Below, piece by piece: positions 11,045 through 23,074 of a DNA stretch of 64,000 nt. A model generated the notes under the pieces. That model was given only the letters and a program-made list of their open reading frames with translations. It was not told the origin of the DNA and searched no databases. This stretch comes from Actinernus sp. WN-2022. Its lineage: Eukaryota; Cnidaria; Anthozoa; Actiniaria; Actinernidae. Position 1 is the stretch's first letter. Each line of letters starts with the position of its first letter. The DNA is taken from the NCBI GenBank assembly GCA_030867875.1, contig JAOWCC010000345.1:62001-126000 (forward strand), written 5' to 3'. Made by a program: the position numbers and the translations under genes.

Positions 11045-12835
11045 ACTTACAATATTGTCTTGATCATACCAAAGATTTCCAAAGCCGCAATGAAATGATA
11101 TTTCTTTGACTTTCTTACTCCAGTACGCCTTGTTATTTTCGTTTTTTGTTTCATGATAGATACAGTAAGATAATTTTTGAACGTTATCTAGATCAACAAG
11201 TTTTATCCATAATTTTATGCATCTATGTTTTGCATCCACATTTAGGGGAAAACGACGTAGCTCTGCACGGCACGCGTTAGTTGGTTGCGGCTCCAAGTAA
11301 CATCTTGCAATAGTCGATGTGAACGACCTCCAAGTTGTCTCTGTTTATCCTAGCTTGCACCCCGTATTTCACTTCCATAGAGGATTATAGGTCTCACTAT
11401 TATATCAAAACGTGGCATTGTAAGTTTGAGATTTGTTCTAAAAAAACGTCCCATTTCTTTTCTGAGTTTATAAAGTGCTTTGAGAGCAGTCTTTTTTAAC
11501 TCTTCTCTGGCTAAGTTGAAGTAACCGTAGCGGGTACTAAAATGGAGGCCAAGATATTTATAAGTTCTTGCATTTTCAAATTCCTTATCTTTATAGTAAA
11601 AGCAGTAATTCTTCATTCTTTTGCCGTTATTGTTAAAAATAAGCACTTTGGTTTTCTCGAGGTTCACATCTATTTGAAATTCATTACAAAAGCTCTCTAG
11701 TTTGTTTAAGTAATTTTGTAAACCAACAGCACTTTTTGACATAATAACTAAGTCGTCTGCATATAAAAGGCAACTTAGTGGTGCGCCACTGGCTGTGATA
11801 TCATTATTATTTGCGTCAGTCATTTAACGTTTCAGGAAGGTGGTGTAAATACGGAGATTGAACAGGGTGGGGGATAACATGCACCCTTGCTTGACGACTG
11901 TATAACATCTAAAGGCGGGTGTTACCTTATTGTCTAGTTTAACTACTGAAGAGTCATGGGAATACATCGCCAATTAATATTGGAATAGAAGCGTCCGTTC
12001 ACTCCGGTTTTCTTTAATTTGTCAAGTAATTTCTCTCTTGGAATGCTATCGAACGCTTTTTTGAAATCAACAAAACACGTAAAGAGGAGATTACTTTTCT
12101 TTTTAGGTTTACTTTTTACATATTGATCATTGTTTTCAGGATAAATATATTATCGGTCGTACTAAAACTTTTCCGAAATCCACCTTGTTCGCGTTCCAAA
12201 ATTCCTTTCTCGTCGAGGTCGTTGAATAATCTTCCGTTTAAAATTGATGTAAACAATTTACCGAGAGAAGAAAGGAGCGTGATTCCTCTATAGTTATCCA
12301 TCAGCCTAGTCCCTAGGCCTTCTGGCTGGTATTTTGTCTGAGTGGGTTAATGGGATCCCTGTGGTTTGTAATGGCTTGTGACGTCACCGCTCACTGTTAC
12401 CAGAGTGAGCGGTGACGTCACAAGCCATTACAAACCACAGGGATCCCATTAACCCACTCAGACAAAATACCAGCCAGAAGGCCTAGGCTGGTTATCCAAT
12501 CAGATACGATTTGTCTTCTTTTTTGTGAATTGCATGAGACTATGAGTCCCAGTCCCCAGCTTTTCTGATATTTACCTGAGATAAGTATCGCATTGAATAA
12601 CTTTTTCAGCGGTGCTTTTAATTGTTCTTTTCCATATTTCAGTATCTCATTTAGTATATTGTCTTTTTCCGTAGCTTTTTTATATTTTAGCCCGTTGATT
12701 GCATTGATTATCTCTTCCTCACTTATTTCGTCATCTAATGGGCCGGTAACATTTTCATCTTCCTCTGTATTGTTGGTTCTTGCTCATTCGTATCTCTCTT
12801 CTCGTTTAATTTGCTTATTAAAATTATGTTTTAAC
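11033..12835 (-). pseudogene. Non-LTR retrotransposon reverse transcriptase remnant
   Basis: Read on the minus strand. The pre-RT linker (about 12780-12590) has LDDEISEEEIINAINGL and KATEKDNILNEILK. The fingers (12301-12116) have MDNYRGITLLSSLGKL and QGGFRKSFSTTDNIFIL. The palm (11823-11350) has LLYADDLVIMSKS, with both catalytic aspartates, and YKYLGLHFSTRYG. The post-RT part (11296-11033) has AKHRCIKLWIKL and WSKKVKEISF. Several frame breaks separate these blocks, and a 189-bp MITE splits linker from fingers at 12302-12490. The endonuclease domain is absent. A long G tract at 12852 lies just beyond the 5' limit. Confidence 0.75.
12302..12490. mobile_element. Palindromic MITE, hAT-like, inside the RT remnant
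   Basis: The arms CAGCCTAG...GCCTTCTGGCTGG are complementary over about 85 bp around CTCACTGTTACCAGAGTGAG. The left arm has an extra 7 bp. The 8-bp word GTTATCCA occurs at 12293-12300 and 12491-12498. An 8-bp duplication and CAG...CTG ends fit hAT elements. One extra T at 12301 blurs the left boundary. Confidence 0.75.
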
Positions 12836-12851
12836 TGTATGCCTTGTTCAA

Positions 12852-12870
12852 GGGGGGGGGGGGGGGGGGG
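12852..12870. repeat. G homopolymer (19 bp)
   Basis: An uninterrupted G run. Length is likely unreliable in the assembly. Confidence 0.9.
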
Positions 12871-13116
12871 CATTTGTGATCTACTGAACACGTGATATCT
12901 CCATGAATTTTTGTTGTATCACGAAACTGTTTGTCGCATTCATGTCCATCTCGCAAGCTCTTTAAAAGCTGCTATACCGAAATTATGTACATGTTCAACT
13001 TTGTAAAATGGTATGAAAATATAGTTTACGTCATGATCAACCTCAACAAGAACAAACGAAAATTAAACTGGCCAGCTTCTTTATACTATTTTTGTTGTGT
13101 AATTTTGAACAAAATA
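12871..13116. other. Intergenic, no feature recognised
   Basis: AT-rich, with no supported gene. Confidence 0.5.
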
Positions 13117-13332
13117 CACTCGTATGTACTCGTATGTTAGTCGTATGAACACTGGTATGATCAACTAAAAGTCTAGAAGGGTAGGTTACTCGTATGTACT
13201 CGTATGCTAATCGTATGTACCCCTATGTTAGTCGTGTATTACTCGTATGTACTCGTATGAACACGTTAGTCGTATGTACTCGTATGTTAATCGTAAGTAC
13301 TCGTATGTTATTCGTGTGTTACTCGTATGAAC
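13117..13332. repeat. Degenerate CGTATG tandem repeat
   Basis: About 20 imperfect copies of ACTCGTATGT / TAGTCGTATGT, with a short interruption near 13145-13185. Unit length is 10-11 bp. Confidence 0.85.
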
Positions 13333-13416
13333 AACGATCCAGAACACAGGCTTGACTTGATGGCTTGACTGAGACGAGAGAAAGCTATACATTTTACAGA
13401 TGCCTTTCTACAGAAA

Positions 13417-13763
13417 CTAGTGTTGATGCCAGTTTAATTTCAAAGAAGAAACACTCTATTTAGGAGTACGAAAAAATGGCGCCACAGTAAGTGAACAATT
13501 AATATTATAGAACAGGGAAAACCAAGCTTTACTCCATACTAAGTCGGCTGTTTATGTCGCATTCTTCTTTTTTTCAATACCACGAAGTGCGATCTAATTT
13601 TACTTTACAAACGAAAAGTAGCGCAGAAAATCACAGGATAGCAAGACTAACGCTCAGTGAATGACAGCAGCTGTCAATTATTTTTCGCGCCTTTATAGCG
13701 GGAAATCAGTCTCCTTTGCAAGGCTTTGAGAATTTAGTTAGTTTGATTTTTTTGCGATGCTAG
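13417..13763. repeat. Left copy of the direct duplication flanking the Penelope-like composite
   Basis: A 347-bp block starting CTAGTGTTGATG and ending GCGATGCTAG. It is repeated in the same orientation, with roughly 8-10% differences by eye, at 33259-33607. Homology starts and stops at the same points in both copies. It contains no gene that I can see. Confidence 0.85.
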
Positions 13764-14046
13764 TGTGCTTGTGCAAGCAAGCACCACCAATTCACACTTA
13801 TTTTTTTTATTTTTTTATTTTTTTTTATTTTTGTGGTTATAGTATTAATATGGCATTAATAAAATATAATTATTATAAGGTGTTAATAAGATATAATTAT
13901 TATAAGGTGTTAACCCTTTCAGGTTCAAGTTGTTAACAGTATTTCTAGATTGAAAAAACCCTCCCCTCTAATTAAATAGTCATTGTTACCATGGAATTTT
14001 TAACTGACCTATAATACTAGGGGCTCAGAGTTTTTAGACGGCCATT

Positions 14047-14289
14047 TTGAAGGCAGTTGTGGATTACTTATCGGATCCGGCGGGAAGTTTGTTCGGAGGA
14101 ATATGGAGAATTGTAGGCTTTTTAAAAACCTTTTTTACCATTTATAGAGTGCTGGAGGACATCATTAAGTCTGATGAGAGCTTCAATCAGTACTCTCTCA
14201 AAGAACCGAGTTTGTGCCAGTTTATTGTGACAGAGAAAGAGCCTCATTTTTCACTCGTGAAAGGGCCAGGACGTCTTCTGTCACTTTAG
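14047..14289 (+). CDS. Short sense frame in pseudo-LTR, unknown function
   Basis: Eighty codons without an ATG at the start (the frame opens at TTG), containing GGIWRIVGFLKTFFTIYRVL, a possible hydrophobic helix. No family recognised. An identical frame lies in the second repeat. It may be non-coding sequence that is open by chance. Confidence 0.25.
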   Translation: MKAVVDYLSDPAGSLFGGIWRIVGFLKTFFTIYRVLEDIIKSDESFNQYSLKEPSLCQFIVTEKEPHFSLVKGPGRLLSL

Positions 14290-15744
14290 CGTGGGCTTTA
14301 TAAATGGGGGTCTGGAGCCACCTACATGTATCATAGCTTTTTGGGAATATTGGACAATATTTACTTGCCATTGATTCCAATATGAAGGTATTAGGTCGAA
14401 ATGGCTTTAGACTTAGTATATATTTTGAAGAACGAAGATGGGGGAAGTGCCATGTCGTTGTTTGTTAGGATTTCCCGGCATGTATTGCGGTCATTTTAGG
14501 TGAAATTGTTTGTGGACAGAATGGCTTGTTTCTGGGCAAGTTTGGGTGTTGGGAGATAGAAAGTGAGGTTAGTGCAAACATGAAACTCTAAAATGTGTTG
14601 TGAAATATGTATTTTTGAGAGAAAATGTTAAATCTGAGGAGAAATAATTTTGAAATAATGTAACCTATGTTGGCTTATGCAGAGAAAGGATTTAGATGAA
14701 ATTATTCTTTCATTAACTTGCCAATTGTAGTTCATTAGGATGAAATTATTTGGTGATATGCGATGATTATGATAGTGATAGAGTGATAGTATTGAGGTAC
14801 GAAGTTAATATTATTGTATTGTATTGTTATTATAGTGTTATACCATGTTATATTGTTATATTATGATGACAGTGATATAATCATTAGTGAGAGAAATTAG
14901 TGAGAGAATTAAGGATGACAGTATTGGTAGGAGTTACAATAGAGTTACAATATAAGGTATATCGGTATTAAAAGTAGGATTAAAATAAATTTGAATTTGA
15001 ATGAAATAAATTATGAATGAGATTATAAATACAATAAGATGTTATCATAGTAATTTATATATACTATGAAGAAGTATGACATATACCCATTCTGATTCCA
15101 TTTGATTATAGGATCTATAGATAACAGTGATGTACATGCAAATAAAGGATGACCGTGTTGGTGTGCAATAGAGGATGACCATGTCTATATAACATTGGAG
15201 GATTGTATTCTCAAAACAATATTAAAACCAATTATAACTGTCATCGTTTGGATACTTTCAACGTACTGGAGGATTGCATTCATCGTTTGGATATTTTTAA
15301 TGTACTGGAGGATTGCATTTAACCCATGACCCTTCACATAATATGGGATATATCAGTGATATCCATACATGTATATAAAGCTACAGGAGGATTGTATCCT
15401 CAGGATGTTGAAAACATAATTGCTGAGGACTGTGTTCTCAAGAATAGATGATTGCGTCCGACTTAGAACAGACAAAGAATCGAGGGATGACATAACAAGT
15501 ATTATTTAAAAAGTTTTTTAATTATTATTATCATATGTTATGATATGGGATTTCATATATCCAATTATTAAGTTATGATTGGCCCATTAAGAGAAAAGGA
15601 AAAATATATTTATATATGACAACAATAAATTTACTGTCATGGCATAGCTGGCCATTTTGGTTTGTTAGCCCGTTAGAACAGAAAGTTTGTAAGCCAGGGT
15701 TTACTGGCTTAAAAACAGCTATGCCCATGACTGGTATTTTCTGT

Positions 15745-16041
15745 TCATAGTGGGCAAATTTGGCTATGTTTCTTAATTTTAATTTTAATTTCTTCTTTTT
15801 GTTTTTCTATTGCAATTAGTCTCTTTACAATAACTGCTTTCTGCTTATTCAGCTCTTCTTCCTCCCTTTCGAGGCTGTTGTTTAAAGTGCACAGTGCACC
15901 CATCTTTTTGACCCATGGCCGTTTGGGGGTTCTCTCCTCTGTTAATTTTGTTTCTTGAATTTGGGTTTGAATGTCATTTTCATCTTCACCAAAGGTCCAC
16001 ATCTGGTTGTCGCCGTCAGTAATGTCCTCGGATACATTCAT
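15745..16041 (-). CDS. Antisense coiled-coil protein frame in pseudo-LTR
   Basis: Starts with ATG and codes 98 residues, on the strand opposite to the RT. The acidic N-terminus (SEDITDGDNQMWTFGEDEND) is followed by a basic patch (RTPKRPWVKK). A charged heptad-like helix then runs from about residue 52 to the end (EREEEELNKQKAV, AIEKQKEEIKIKIKK), which is a clear coiled-coil pattern. The composition looks protein-like, unlike the AT-rich surroundings. The identical copy in the second repeat is at 22778-23074. No family recognised. It may be an accessory protein of the element or a captured fragment. Confidence 0.45.
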   Translation of the reverse strand: MNVSEDITDGDNQMWTFGEDENDIQTQIQETKLTEERTPKRPWVKKMGALCTLNNSLEREEEELNKQKAVIVKRLIAIEKQKEEIKIKIKKHSQICPL

Positions 16042-17174
16042 GTTGATTACTAGTTAGGAAGAAAGTTAAACGTTTGCTAGTTAGGAATAAGATCAAAAAT
16101 TTGCTAGTTTTTGTAATTTATTTTATATTAATTTATAAATTTGGTTTTAATTTTGGTAATTTTTTATATAAATTATCAATTTGGTTTTTATTTTTATTTA
16201 ATTTTATCTTTATTAAATTTATTTTTAATGATTAACGACTAGGGGTACTAAATTCAACTTCCAATGACTGAATAAGAGTATTAATAATTTATTAAAATGA
16301 CTAAAAGCATTAATTTATTAAAATGACTAAAAGCATTAATTATTAAAATGACTAAAAGCATAGAACCAAAGAATTATCAAATGTGTATTTCTGAATAACA
16401 AGCCCCTTTATCAAGGGTTAGGAAGCTTGTTAGGACCTAGAACATAGTGGTGTTCTGAGACGGTCACGTGTTTCTGCCTTGGGCCCAGGCCTAACCCGAC
16501 ACGTAAATACACACGGTTGATTCTATGCGCCATTTTGTTTTTGTTAAGCCTAAAGGATTTAGAGGTTTAGAGTTGAAATATTGATCGTTTAAACCGTTTG
16601 AGACAATTGGAGATTTCATGGAGACTATATGGAGGTTAGTAGAATTAAAAGTTCATTATGTCTGTAATTAAAGAATGCGTTTATGATTATATTTACCTAC
16701 CTCACTTGGATGACTTGGTTTGCTTTACTTACGAATGTACGGATTATTAAAACTGTGCTTGTTCTTGCTTTATCTAAAATTGTTTATAACGATGTTAACG
16801 TTAGTCTTAGATCGTAGAGTGAATATAAACCGTCAAAGTTAACATGCTTACCGTGATTTACTTGTGAAGGTTTTTTTACGAACAGCTTGCTAATTATTAT
16901 CACGTCGTGTTTAAAGAGGATTTCTAACAGTCATATGATTGCGTTTTTTTGGAATATACGTTATTTTAAAAGAGAGTGCGAGCAAGTTAAAGATCGTTAT
17001 TTTTCAAAAATATTTATGAGGATTATATAACGTTATAAAAACGAGTGCTGTGTCTGTTGAGTGCCTTCATTCTGAGTGAGCAGGACAGAGAGAGGTTTTT
17101 GATTCTGAGTGAGCAGGAGTAAGCAATGTGATTTATTTAGAAACAGTGAGGAGTTTATAGCTAGGATTTAGTAT
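16042..17174. other. Untranslated region between antisense frame and RT gene
   Basis: Holds the end of the pseudo-LTR (to 16618), with a tandem TTATTAAAATGACTAAAAGCA repeat at about 16290-16360, and then the presumed RT 5' UTR (16619-17174), which has a duplicated ATTCTGAGTGAGCAGGA at about 17070 and 17101. No gene seen. Confidence 0.6.
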
Positions 17175-19892
17175 ATGATAAAACGATCTAACATGATCCG
17201 TTTGTGGCGACAACGTTTGAACAACTGGCATAAGGGTGGAAACATTTTAAAAAATGAGTTGAGAGATTTGGATCAAAAGATGTTGGAGATGGTTAATGTC
17301 GAGGTTGCTATGTATGGGTTATACTTGAAGACAAGTGAACAATGCACATATAATGCTGATGACTATGCAGGATGCAGACAGGATGTAAAGAAAGAAACAG
17401 AAAGAGGGGCAGATGATGATCATGGAGGGGCGGTTGCTAATCATCATAACATGTTAGATGGAGATGAAGGGAAATTAGATTTGGTTAAAGATCATGGACA
17501 GGAGGATGTGGTTAAAGATCATGGACAGGAGGATGTTATTAATATTGGACATAAAGAAGAAAAAGGCGATCATGGAGAAGATGAGAATCGGAGAGAGATG
17601 GTTAATGATCAAATGGACGGTGAAGAAAAGGAGAACCATAGGAAGGATGAATTGGTTAATTTAAAGTTAAGATTGAAACTTTTAGAAGGAGATGTTAATA
17701 ACATTATTCAAAACCGTAGCATTTTCTTTAAGAGATGCAAGCAAGAAATTCTGGGCGCAAGGAGGATTAAGAGAGTAAGGGGTAGACCAAGTATTGACAT
17801 GTTAGAATTACACGATGTTACAAGAGTATATATGGATTTGATATATGAAAGGAAGAAGATGTTATTAAAGTGAAGATTATACAAGAAGGATAGGAGACCT
17901 AAGGAAACAACAATTAGAACAAGATATAAACAATGAGAAGAAGTCAAAAGGAGACAGTTTCCATAATTTTACTTATGAAGGATTTAGTAAGGAAGAGATT
18001 AGTGTATTAAATCAGAATCCAGGTTATGTACCAAGGGTGGTAATTAATGACAGTAATGAGTGTTTGAAATTAATAGGTGATGATATATTGCTTGAATATT
18101 TAAGGGTGTCTATGTATAAGAATTGTTCCAATAGGGTTAGGAGACTAGGGATTTATGCTAAGTTAAGGCGACTTAGGAAGAGAAATAAGATAAATTTACA
18201 GTGTAAATTAGTGGGGGATAGTAAACGTAAAGAAGTATTGCGATTGTTGAGACACCCCGATATATCTTCTGTTGATAAGGCTTTTGTATATAGAGTTTTA
18301 GAGGCTATGGATATAGGTATACCATCGGCTAAAAAAGAGGTAGTGAGAAAGAGTAAAGAATTGGGAGTAACTAAGCCAGTGCTGGTTAGAAATAGTAGAG
18401 AGTTGAAGGCGATTAAGAGGTTAGCTAATCTGAAAGGGGTAGTGGTTAGAGAGGCTGATAAGGGTTTAGGTTGGGCTGTGAATACATTAGGGTGGTATAA
18501 ACATGAGTATGAGCGGCATATAAATAGTGATTTTTATGAGCGTATCGGTCCGAGGTGCAGTGTTGTTCACGAAATTATAAGTAATTACAAGTTGAGTTTA
18601 ACCTCTATTTTGAAGAATTATAATGCTTCTGAAGATTTGTGTAAGGTACTATTGACTACTCCGAAAGATGGATACGTGTTACCGAGTATGAATATTATGC
18701 CAAAAATTCATAAATTGGATGGGATGGCTGAGCCACAAACTGAAAAATATTTAACCGGTCGACCTATAATAACCGGTTATGGGTGGTGTACTGTTGAGCT
18801 ATCAAAGTTTTTGCAACATGAATTTTCTCTTTTTAGTAGTAAGCTTAAAGATCATATGAAAGAATTAAGTTTAGATGTAGGTGTGATAAGTAGTACTTTA
18901 GAGTTTTTACAGAGGATAGAAAATTTTGAGTTATTAGACAATTTGAAGTATACATTTGTTACTTATGATTTTAAGGATTTATTCACTAATATATTAGATG
19001 TAGATGTGAAACGAGTATTAGAAGGTACATTGTATGTGTGATTCGTTAGGTTACACAGAGGGTTATATTTCCTTTTTGTTAGATTTGTACCATTTGTGTA
19101 ATAGTAGTAATTATTTTCATGTAGGGAATTATGTTTATAGGCAATGTAAGGGTGTACCAATGGGTTGTTATTACTCTAAGGAGGTATCTGATTTAGTGTT
19201 GTTATATTCAGAGTATTTATATCTTCTTACCCGTAGTGTTGATAATAAGATTGTATGTCTGATGAGCAGGTATGCTGATGATGGATTTTTGTTATTGAGT
19301 ACAAGAGATAAGGTCGAGATTAAGAGTGAATTAGATAGACTATTGTAGTTGTATATTTTTGGATGTAAAATTATTTTTGGATGACATATCTATGTGTTTG
19401 AAGAGGGTGCATAGGATGACCCATTTTAAATTGCATCATCGGTTTAACTATTTAAAATTAAAATCTAATCATCCTGCCAATGTTTTTAAGGGATTGGTGC
19501 GTAATGAGAGTATAAGGTACGCAAGGATATCTAGTACAAAGGAAGATTTTGATCATACGATGACTTTATATTCTATAAGGATGAGGAAATTAGGTTATAA
19601 GTTACGAACTATTAGAAAGTACAGTGTACCTTATAGTGTGTATAGTAATGTTAATTCTGTGGGGTTGTCAGGAATGAGGACAAGGTTGCCAGTAGGGATA
19701 AGAACTATTAGATTACCTTATACTGGTAATAAGTTGTTAGATAGGAAATTAACAATGATAATAAATATGGCAGCTCGCTATCGTGGAAGTTTAAGGCGAA
19801 TATTATTAGTAAGATATGTAATGCCTAAATTACGAGAGCGGATAAGTACTAAGGTTAATCTACATAAACGACTACACCAATGGCATGTATAG
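17175..19892 (+). pseudogene. Penelope-like reverse transcriptase (frameshifted)
   Basis: The first frame, 17175-17873, starts with ATG and codes a charged N-terminal region with a duplicated VVKDHGQEDV, then an AT-hook-like KRVRGRPS. The second frame, about 17872-19041, has READKGLGWAVN, MPKIHKLDG, RPIITGYGW and motif A TFVTYDFKDLFTNI. The third, about 19034-19348, has motif B QCKGVPMGCYYSK and motif C SRYADDGFLLLS, with the catalytic YADD kept. The fourth, about 19350-19892, has FLDVKLFLDD, SNHPANVFKGLVRNESIRY and TKEDFDH, as in the C-terminal part of Penelope-like RTs. Three frame changes separate the parts. No C-terminal GIY-YIG is present before the stop. An intact fused protein would be about 900 residues. 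Family assignment rests on motif order and the pseudo-LTR layout. Confidence 0.7.
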
Positions 19893-20801
19893 AGGTTAAA
19901 TATGGAGGTACAGAGGTTAATATACAGAGGTTAATATACAGAGGTTAATATACAGAGATATATTATAGAGGTTATATATTGAGGTTAAAATATAGTGATT
20001 GTATTAGATTAATGTATTATTGTGTTATTGGACTAATGAAGACAGAAGTTATTATTTAAATAAAGTCAATTATGGTTTTGTCTAAGATGTTGTATTTTGG
20101 TTTTGTTTTGTCTATTAAGATGTTGCATTTTTTTGTGTGTTTATGTAGGTTAAGGGTTAATTTATGTTGTAATTGGTTGTGTGTTTATTATGTTTTTATT
20201 ATGTTTAGTGAATTAATTAAATTAAATGGTGTGAATTAATTAAATTAAATGGTGTGAAATAGAGTGGAGAAGGGTGGAGTTAATTAATTTAATCTAATTA
20301 ATTGGTGTGAAGAAGAGTGGAGAAGGGTGGAGTGGTTAAGATTTGAATGAACTGGTGTGAAGAAGAATGGAGAAGATTAGAGTTGTTAATAATATAATTG
20401 TTAATAATAATAAAATAGGATGAACTTGTGTGAAGAAGATTGGAGTTACTAAGAATAGATTTATTAAGAATGTATTTTTGATGTGGTTGGTTGGTTAAAA
20501 TATTTATTAAAGTGTTTTTGATTATATTTATTTATATATATGGATGGTGATTAATTATTATATTAGAATTGTTATTAAAATTGTTAATAGATTAGAGAGT
20601 TAATGATAAGTATATATGTTAATTATGATAAAATAAGTATTTGAATATGGTATGGTGGACTAAAGGAGCTACCTGGTTCCTTCCTGTATGGAACAGTTGT
20701 AGGTTATGCAATGTCCTCCTCGTAGGAGGGCGACCGAGCCATCTGAACGGTCCAGGTTAGGTGGTACCGAACCCCATCATACTAGATGATGTCAACATTG
20801 T
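19893..20801 (+). other. 3' non-coding region of the Penelope-like element
   Basis: Opens with four tandem GAGGTTAATATACA-like words (19890-19990), followed by AT-rich DNA with repeated GGTGTGAAGAAGAGTGGAGA words (20240-20440). The segment 20660-20770 is GC-richer and is conserved in inverted form at 24755-24865, 28530-28640 and 31175-31285. It includes CCTCCTCGTAGGAGG and GGTGGTACCGAACCC. A structured RNA role is possible but not shown. Confidence 0.6.
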
Positions 20802-21079
20802 TAGTGTGCTTGTGCAAGCAAGCACCACCAATTCACACTTATTTTTTTTATTTTATTTTATTTTTGTGGTTATAGTATTAATATGGCATTAATAAAATAT
20901 AATTATTATAAGGTGTTAATAAGATATAATTATTATAAGGTGTTAACCCTTTCAGGTTCAAGTTGTTAACAGTATTTCTAGATTGAAAAAACCCTCCCCT
21001 CTAATTAAATAGTCATTGTTACCATGGAATTTTTAACTGACCTATAATACTAGGGGCTCAGAGTTTTTAGACGGCCATT

Positions 21080-21322
21080 TTGAAGGCAGTTGTGGATTAC
21101 TTATCGGATCCGGCGGGAAGTTTGTTCGGAGGAATATGGAGAATTGTAGGCTTTTTAAAAACCTTTTTTACCATTTATAGAGTGCTGGAGGACATCATTA
21201 AGTCTGATGAGAGCTTCAATCAGTACTCTCTCAAAGAACCGAGTTTGTGCCAGTTTATTGTGACAGAGAAAGAGCCTCATTTTTCACTCGTGAAAGGGCC
21301 AGGACGTCTTCTGTCACTTTAG
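21080..21322 (+). CDS. Short sense frame in pseudo-LTR, second copy
   Basis: Same 80-codon frame as 14047-14289, with no ATG start; function and reality unproven. Confidence 0.25.
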   Translation: MKAVVDYLSDPAGSLFGGIWRIVGFLKTFFTIYRVLEDIIKSDESFNQYSLKEPSLCQFIVTEKEPHFSLVKGPGRLLSL

Positions 21323-22777
21323 CGTGGGCTTTATAAATGGGGGTCTGGAGCCACCTACATGTATCATAGCTTTTTGGGAATATTGGACAATATTTACTTG
21401 CCATTGATTCCAATATGAAGGTATTAGGTCGAAATGGCTTTAGACTTAGTATATATTTTGAAGAACGAAGATGGGGGAAGTGCCATGTCGTTGTTTGTTA
21501 GGATTTCCCGGCATGTATTGCGGTCATTTTAGGTGAAATTGTTTGTGGACAGAATGGCTTGTTTCTGGGCAAGTTTGGGTGTTGGGAGATAGAAAGTGAG
21601 GTTAGTGCAAACATGAAACTCTAAAATGTGTTGTGAAATATGTATTTTTGAGAGAAAATGTTAAATCTGAGGAGAAATAATTTTGAAATAATGTAACCTA
21701 TGTTGGCTTATGCAGAGAAAGGATTTAGATGAAATTATTCTTTCATTAACTTGCCAATTGTAGTTCATTAGGATGAAATTATTTGGTGATATGCGATGAT
21801 TATGATAGTGATAGAGTGATAGTATTGAGGTACGAAGTTAATATTATTGTATTGTATTGTTATTATAGTGTTATACCATGTTATATTGTTATATTATGAT
21901 GACAGTGATATAATCATTAGTGAGAGAAATTAGTGAGAGAATTAAGGATGACAGTATTGGTAGGAGTTACAATAGAGTTACAATATAAGGTATATCGGTA
22001 TTAAAAGTAGGATTAAAATAAATTTGAATTTGAATGAAATAAATTATGAATGAGATTATAAATACAATAAGATGTTATCATAGTAATTTATATATACTAT
22101 GAAGAAGTATGACATATACCCATTCTGATTCCATTTGATTATAGGATCTATAGATAACAGTGATGTACATGCAAATAAAGGATGACCGTGTTGGTGTGCA
22201 ATAGAGGATGACCATGTCTATATAACATTGGAGGATTGTATTCTCAAAACAATATTAAAACCAATTATAACTGTCATCGTTTGGATACTTTCAACGTACT
22301 GGAGGATTGCATTCATCGTTTGGATATTTTTAATGTACTGGAGGATTGCATTTAACCCATGACCCTTCACATAATATGGGATATATCAGTGATATCCATA
22401 CATGTATATAAAGCTACAGGAGGATTGTATCCTCAGGATGTTGAAAACATAATTGCTGAGGACTGTGTTCTCAAGAATAGATGATTGCGTCCGACTTAGA
22501 ACAGACAAAGAATCGAGGGATGACATAACAAGTATTATTTAAAAAGTTTTTTAATTATTATTATCATATGTTATGATATGGGATTTCATATATCCAATTA
22601 TTAAGTTATGATTGGCCCATTAAGAGAAAAGGAAAAATATATTTATATATGACAACAATAAATTTACTGTCATGGCATAGCTGGCCATTTTGGTTTGTTA
22701 GCCCGTTAGAACAGAAAGTTTGTAAGCCAGGGTTTACTGGCTTAAAAACAGCTATGCCCATGACTGGTATTTTCTGT

Positions 22778-23074
22778 TCATAGTGGGCAAATTTGGCTAT
22801 GTTTCTTAATTTTAATTTTAATTTCTTCTTTTTGTTTTTCTATTGCAATTAGTCTCTTTACAATAACTGCTTTCTGCTTATTCAGCTCTTCTTCCTCCCT
22901 TTCGAGGCTGTTGTTTAAAGTGCACAGTGCACCCATCTTTTTGACCCATGGCCGTTTGGGGGTTCTCTCCTCTGTTAATTTTGTTTCTTGAATTTGGGTT
23001 TGAATGTCATTTTCATCTTCACCAAAGGTCCACATCTGGTTGTCGCCGTCAGTAATGTCCTCGGATACATTCAT
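22778..23074 (-). CDS. Antisense coiled-coil protein frame, second copy
   Basis: Identical 98-residue frame to 15745-16041, including the acidic N-terminus and C-terminal coiled-coil helix. Identity between repeats follows from their recent origin and is not by itself evidence of selection. Confidence 0.45.
   Translation of the reverse strand: MNVSEDITDGDNQMWTFGEDENDIQTQIQETKLTEERTPKRPWVKKMGALCTLNNSLEREEEELNKQKAVIVKRLIAIEKQKEEIKIKIKKHSQICPL

Larger units (their letters stand above)
13764..16618 (+). repeat. Upstream pseudo-LTR
   Basis: Starts with the hairpin GTGCTTG-TGCAAG-CAAGCAC followed by CACCAATTCACAC. Contains a short sense frame (14047-14289), AT-rich DNA with several GGAGGATTG(T/C)AT words (about 15200-15400), an antisense coiled-coil frame (15745-16041), and a conserved GC-richer segment (16380-16540) with GGGCCCAGGCCTAACCC. 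That last segment recurs inverted at the start of every unit of the array to the right. Confidence 0.8.

Noticed and set aside
14172..14215. CTGATGAGAG...CTCTC, resembling a hammerhead ribozyme core and stem II
   Set aside because: No GAAA follows the stem (the sequence is TCAAAG), so the catalytic core is incomplete. A CTGAAGA...GAAA pattern in the array (for example 26174-26203) lies on the antisense strand and has no pairing stem II.
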